Source of the DNA: Clostridiales bacterium
GTDB taxonomy: Bacteria > Acidobacteriota > Aminicenantia > Aminicenantales > UBA8522
DNA length: 64,000 bases
Assembly: GCA_029907205.1 (NCBI GenBank)
Contig: JARYMI010000011.1
Span: 1 to 64,000, forward strand
Reading direction: 5' to 3'
In this document: positions 61,477-64,000 of the stretch, in pieces
Numbering within the stretch: the first letter of the stretch is position 1
Layout: every line of letters begins with the position of its first letter
The notes under the pieces: model-generated
The model's input: the letters and a program-made list of their open reading frames with translations, nothing else
What the model was told of the DNA's origin: nothing
Database searches by the model: none
Position numbers and translations under genes: made by a program

Positions 61477-62877
61477 ATGTTGGAAAAACGCCAGCTTGTC
61501 ATCGTCGGCGGCGGCCCTGGCGGCTATGCAGCAGCCCTGAGAGCGGCCCAGCGAGGGATGAGGCCTACTCTTATTGAGAACGAGAGGGTCGGCGGCACCT
61601 GCATGAACCATGGTTGCATCCCGACCAAGTTTCTCCTCAGTCAGACGAAGCTCTTCCAGGAACTTCGCAAAAACACCAGGATCGACGGATTGGGAGAAAA
61701 CGCGCGTCTAAACTGGCAACGGGTTCAGGCGGAAAAAAGAAATGTGGTGGACAGGCTCGTGCGCGGCGTCGAATTTCTTCTCCACCGCGCAGGCGTGGAA
61801 GTTCTAAAAGGACAGGCAGACTTCAGGAATCAAAAAGAAATCATTTTTCGTGGGTCTTCCGGCGAACGTTTCTTCGACGCGGACAAAATCATCATGGCCA
61901 TGGGCGCGAGCTCTATGGATTTGCCTTTTCTCAAGGCTAACGGAAAAGAGGTCATCACGCACCGGGAGGCTTTGAGCATGGAAGAAATCCCCGCAAGCAT
62001 GGTGATCATCGGTGCAGGCGCTGTGGGGCTTGAGCTGGGTTCCATCTTTGCGCGGATGGGCACGGATGTCACAATCCTTGAAGTCATGCCCACCATCCTG
62101 CCCGGCGGGGACAAGCAGGTCGTTATGCGGCTGGAACATCTGCTCAAGAAACAGGGGCTTAAGATTCGAACAGAGGTGCGCCTCGAAGAAGCGATTTCAG
62201 AGAAAGGAAAAGTCCTGCTCAAGGGAACCTGCTTAAAAACATGCGCCCTCTTAGAGTTTCGAGCCGAAAAAGCGTTGCTGGCCGTCGGCCGCAAGCCCAA
62301 TTCGCAAACCCTCCTCCAGGAATTCTCGGGCCTGTTAGACAAGGGAGGGTTCGTGCGGGTTAATTCGCGCTTGGAGACAGGAAGGCCCGGCATCTACGCT
62401 GTCGGCGACCTCATCGGAGGAAAACTCCTTGCCCATAAAGCCCAGCACGAAGGGATCATTGCTGCCGAGAATGCGTGTGGCCTGGATGTCGAAATGGACT
62501 ACCGGGCTCTCCCCATGGCCGTTTTCACAGAACCCGAATTGGCTTCGGTCGGGCTGACAGAAAAAGAAGCAAAAGAACGAGGAGTCGGCGCGCGCGTGGG
62601 AATTTTTTCCCTTCAGGCAAACGGCCGGGCGGTGACTCTGGAAAGTCCGGATGGGCTTGTCAAGCTTGTGGCAGGACACGACGACCGCGTGCTTGGCTGC
62701 CATATTCTGGCTCCTCATGCCAGCGAACTCATCGCGGAACTCGCTTTGGCCATCCGGAAAGGACTGACACTCCAGGATATTTCCTCGACGGCTCACGTCC
62801 ATCCCACGGTCTCGGAAGCGGCCATGGAAGCGGCTTGGAAAGCCAAGGGCCTGGCCATCCATGCGCTTAATGAATGA
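61477..62877 (+). CDS. lpdA: dihydrolipoamide dehydrogenase
   Basis: A 466-aa flavoprotein disulfide reductase. FAD motif GGGPGGYAAA (11-20); redox disulfide Cys42 and Cys47 in GGTCMNHGCIPTK, with Met-Asn-His in place of the usual Leu-Asn-Val. The C-terminal active-site His lies in HVHPTVSEAAMEA. It reoxidises lipoyl groups of 2-oxoacid or glycine-cleavage complexes and makes NADH. The ATG at 61477 has AAGGAGGAG upstream. No E1, E2 or GcvH gene is adjacent; a different disulfide reductase is possible. Confidence 0.88.
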   Translation: MLEKRQLVIVGGGPGGYAAALRAAQRGMRPTLIENERVGGTCMNHGCIPTKFLLSQTKLFQELRKNTRIDGLGENARLNWQRVQAEKRNVVDRLVRGVEFLLHRAGVEVLKGQADFRNQKEIIFRGSSGERFFDADKIIMAMGASSMDLPFLKANGKEVITHREALSMEEIPASMVIIGAGAVGLELGSIFARMGTDVTILEVMPTILPGGDKQVVMRLEHLLKKQGLKIRTEVRLEEAISEKGKVLLKGTCLKTCALLEFRAEKALLAVGRKPNSQTLLQEFSGLLDKGGFVRVNSRLETGRPGIYAVGDLIGGKLLAHKAQHEGIIAAENACGLDVEMDYRALPMAVFTEPELASVGLTEKEAKERGVGARVGIFSLQANGRAVTLESPDGLVKLVAGHDDRVLGCHILAPHASELIAELALAIRKGLTLQDISSTAHVHPTVSEAAMEAAWKAKGLAIHALNE

Positions 62878-62899
62878 CTAAAAAAATTCATTAGAATGT

Positions 62900-62928
62900 T
62901 TGCAAATTTTTTTTTGATTTTATAAAAT
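62900..62928 (+). promoter_or_regulatory. candidate sigma70 promoter for the nuo operon
   Basis: TTGCAA, a 17-bp spacer, TAAAAT, in an AT-rich stretch, 26 bp before the nuoA start codon. Confidence 0.6.
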
Positions 62929-62954
62929 ATCTGCCCTTAACTGGAAGAGATGCT

Positions 62955-63299
62955 GTGATCGAGATTTTTTTGGTCTTTGTCGTGTTCGGATTGCTGGGGC
63001 TTGTCCTGATTTTCATGAACAGGTTTTTGGGCCCGTCTCGTTCAAACCCGAACAAGGAAAAGCCCTTCGAGTGCGGCAGCCCTTACCTCCAGAAAGACAT
63101 CAACCCTTTCCCGATCAAGTTTTATCTCGTCGCTTTCCTGTTTCTCCTTTTTGACATTGAGGTGGCCTTCTTTTTTCCCTGGGCCCTCGTTTTCAAGGAG
63201 ATGAAAGTGACTGCTCTCGTTGTGATGGCCGCTTACCTTTCCGTCCTCGTCATCGGTTTCGTCTACGCTTGGAAGAAGGGAGCGTTCGAGTGGGAATGA
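62955..63299 (+). CDS. nuoA: NADH-quinone oxidoreductase subunit A
   Basis: A 114-aa complex I membrane subunit with three membrane segments and the conserved PFECGSPYLQKDINPFPIKF loop (ECG motif near residue 37) plus FLLFDIEVAFFFPW. Start codon GTG at 62955. It is the first gene of a nuo operon; nuoB follows 12 bp later. With nuoB and nuoC it forms part of the proton-pumping NADH dehydrogenase. Confidence 0.95.
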   Translation: MIEIFLVFVVFGLLGLVLIFMNRFLGPSRSNPNKEKPFECGSPYLQKDINPFPIKFYLVAFLFLLFDIEVAFFFPWALVFKEMKVTALVVMAAYLSVLVIGFVYAWKKGAFEWE

Positions 63300-63311
63300 G
63301 AAGGGCCGAAA

Positions 63312-63812
63312 ATGCCTGAGGCGAAGAAAAGACAGCCGCCAGCCCAGTTCATCACGACACAGTTCAATTCTATTTTAGGTTGGGCTCGGAAGTTTTCCCT
63401 CTTCCATTACCCTTTCGTCACCGCCTGCTGCGGCATGGAGTACATGTCGGCGGCTTGCGCTCATTTTGATATCGACCGTTTCGGCGCTGGCTGGACGCGG
63501 TTTTCTCCGAGGCAATCGGACATGCTTCTCGTTGTCGGCACAGTGACTCAAAAGCTGGCTCCCGTCCTAAGAACTGTTTACGATCAGATGACTGAACCCA
63601 AGTGGGTCGTCGCCTTCGGCACGTGCGCCGTAAGCGGAGGCATATACGATAACTATGCTGTCGTTCAGGGGATCGATGCCATCATCCCGGTCGATGTCTA
63701 CATCCCGGGATGTCCCCCCAGGCCAGAGACTGTGCTCGATGGCCTGCTCAAACTTCAAGAAAAAATCCAGCATCAAGATCAAGAGTGGCGATGGAAAAGA
63801 CGGCGGTTTTAG
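63312..63812 (+). CDS. nuoB: NADH-quinone oxidoreductase subunit B
   Basis: A 166-aa peripheral subunit holding cluster N2. The ligands are Cys39, Cys40 (TACCGME), Cys105 (GTCAVSGG) and Cys134 (GCPPRPE), in the NuoB spacing. It passes electrons to quinone. It overlaps nuoC by 22 bp. Confidence 0.96.
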   Translation: MPEAKKRQPPAQFITTQFNSILGWARKFSLFHYPFVTACCGMEYMSAACAHFDIDRFGAGWTRFSPRQSDMLLVVGTVTQKLAPVLRTVYDQMTEPKWVVAFGTCAVSGGIYDNYAVVQGIDAIIPVDVYIPGCPPRPETVLDGLLKLQEKIQHQDQEWRWKRRRF

Positions 63813-64000
63813 ACTTGCTCCGGCAGGAATTTCCGCGCGAGGTCAAAGAAGCCTTCAGCGACCTCGGCGACGAGATCATCATTATCGAAAAGGAGTCTCT
63901 TCTCCCCATCGTGAAGTTTCTGCGCGGCGAGCCGCATAGGTACGACTTGCTCTTGGATTTGACCTGTGTGGATTACCTCGGTCAAGAGCCGCGTTTCGAG
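63791..64000 (+). CDS. nuoC: NADH-quinone oxidoreductase subunit C (partial, cut by window end)
   Basis: The first 70 codons are present from the ATG at 63791; the frame runs off the right edge. The translation begins [15 protein letters not shown] and later reads [14 protein letters not shown], which matches NuoC (30 kDa subunit). It overlaps the end of nuoB. Whether it is fused to nuoD cannot be seen. Confidence 0.85.
   Translation, partial: MEKTAVLDLLRQEFPREVKEAFSDLGDEIIIIEKESLLPIVKFLRGEPHRYDLLLDLTCVDYLGQEPRFE

Noticed and set aside
1-64000. CRISPR arrays, tRNA/rRNA genes, insertion sequences, prophage, toxin-antitoxin or defence systems
   Set aside because: I looked for regular repeats, cloverleaf-like segments, transposase or integrase motifs and typical small gene pairs on both strands and saw none I could support.

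Overview
The window is a gene-dense, mostly housekeeping stretch of a diderm (Gram-negative type) bacterial chromosome. There are 58 supported protein genes, the last cut by the right edge. I see no tRNA, rRNA, CRISPR array, integrase, transposase or phage gene. Outer-membrane barrels, a BamD lipoprotein, a TonB-receptor-like protein and an ExbD homologue show a two-membrane envelope; MreBCD, PBP2 and RodA point to a rod-shaped cell. The gene mix (split methylmalonyl-CoA mutase, K+-dependent membrane pyrophosphatase, heterodisulfide-reductase-like Fe-S protein, proteases and large surface proteins) would suit an uncultured lineage such as Aminicenantes or a relative of Acidobacteriota. That placement is inference from gene content only.

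Layout. 0.1-5.9 kb: a secreted ChaN-PDZ-serine hydrolase fusion, a secreted M14 carboxypeptidase, an MBL-fold hydrolase and a PHP phosphoesterase. 6.0-13.8 kb: TCA enzymes, with an mdh-fumarase beta-sucC-sucD operon, icd, and divergent acnB. 13.9-17.5 kb: an SDR oxidoreductase, a small EF-Tu-domain-II-like protein and the two methylmalonyl-CoA mutase subunits. 17.5-22.0 kb: an M23 peptidase, fmt, def and an OPT transporter. 22.2-30.1 kb: mreB-mreC-mreD-mrdA-rodA and a two-domain radical SAM protein. 30.2-36.8 kb: acyl-CoA dehydrogenase, ExbD, small regulatory or unknown proteins, an orphan PKD/barrel protein, RfbD and two DUF507 proteins. 37.0-42.5 kb: nusA-infB-DUF503-rbfA-nrnA-truB. 43.1-45.0 kb: hppA. 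45.6-54.4 kb: a nine-gene minus-strand operon from a PASTA protein through rpe, an epimerase, bamD, an outer-membrane protein, a subtilase, recN and a C-GCAxxG-C-C protein to miaB. 54.6-61.3 kb: threonine aldolase, facing a TonB-receptor-like / barrel / membrane Fe-S oxidoreductase operon. 61.5-64.0 kb: dihydrolipoamide dehydrogenase and the start of a nuo (complex I) operon.

How it works together. Citrate to isocitrate (AcnB), isocitrate oxidation (Icd), succinyl-CoA/succinate (SucCD), fumarate/malate (fumarase beta) and malate/oxaloacetate (Mdh) sit together. Methylmalonyl-CoA mutase ties succinyl-CoA to propionate metabolism, and the nuo genes at the edge would take NADH electrons. Secreted peptidases, the OPT transporter and threonine aldolase fit a peptide or amino-acid diet.

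The most unusual non-coding structure is a dispersed hairpin repeat (GGGGAAC/GTTCCCC stems) in three intergenic spots, two of which match at 40 of 43 positions in opposite orientation. A second, weaker repeat pair lies at 33.5 and 36.9 kb. I found no clearly undescribed multi-gene system. The best candidates for new biology are the ChaN-PDZ-serine hydrolase fusion, the TonB-like/barrel/Fe-S oxidoreductase operon, the orphan PKD-barrel protein and the repeat family.
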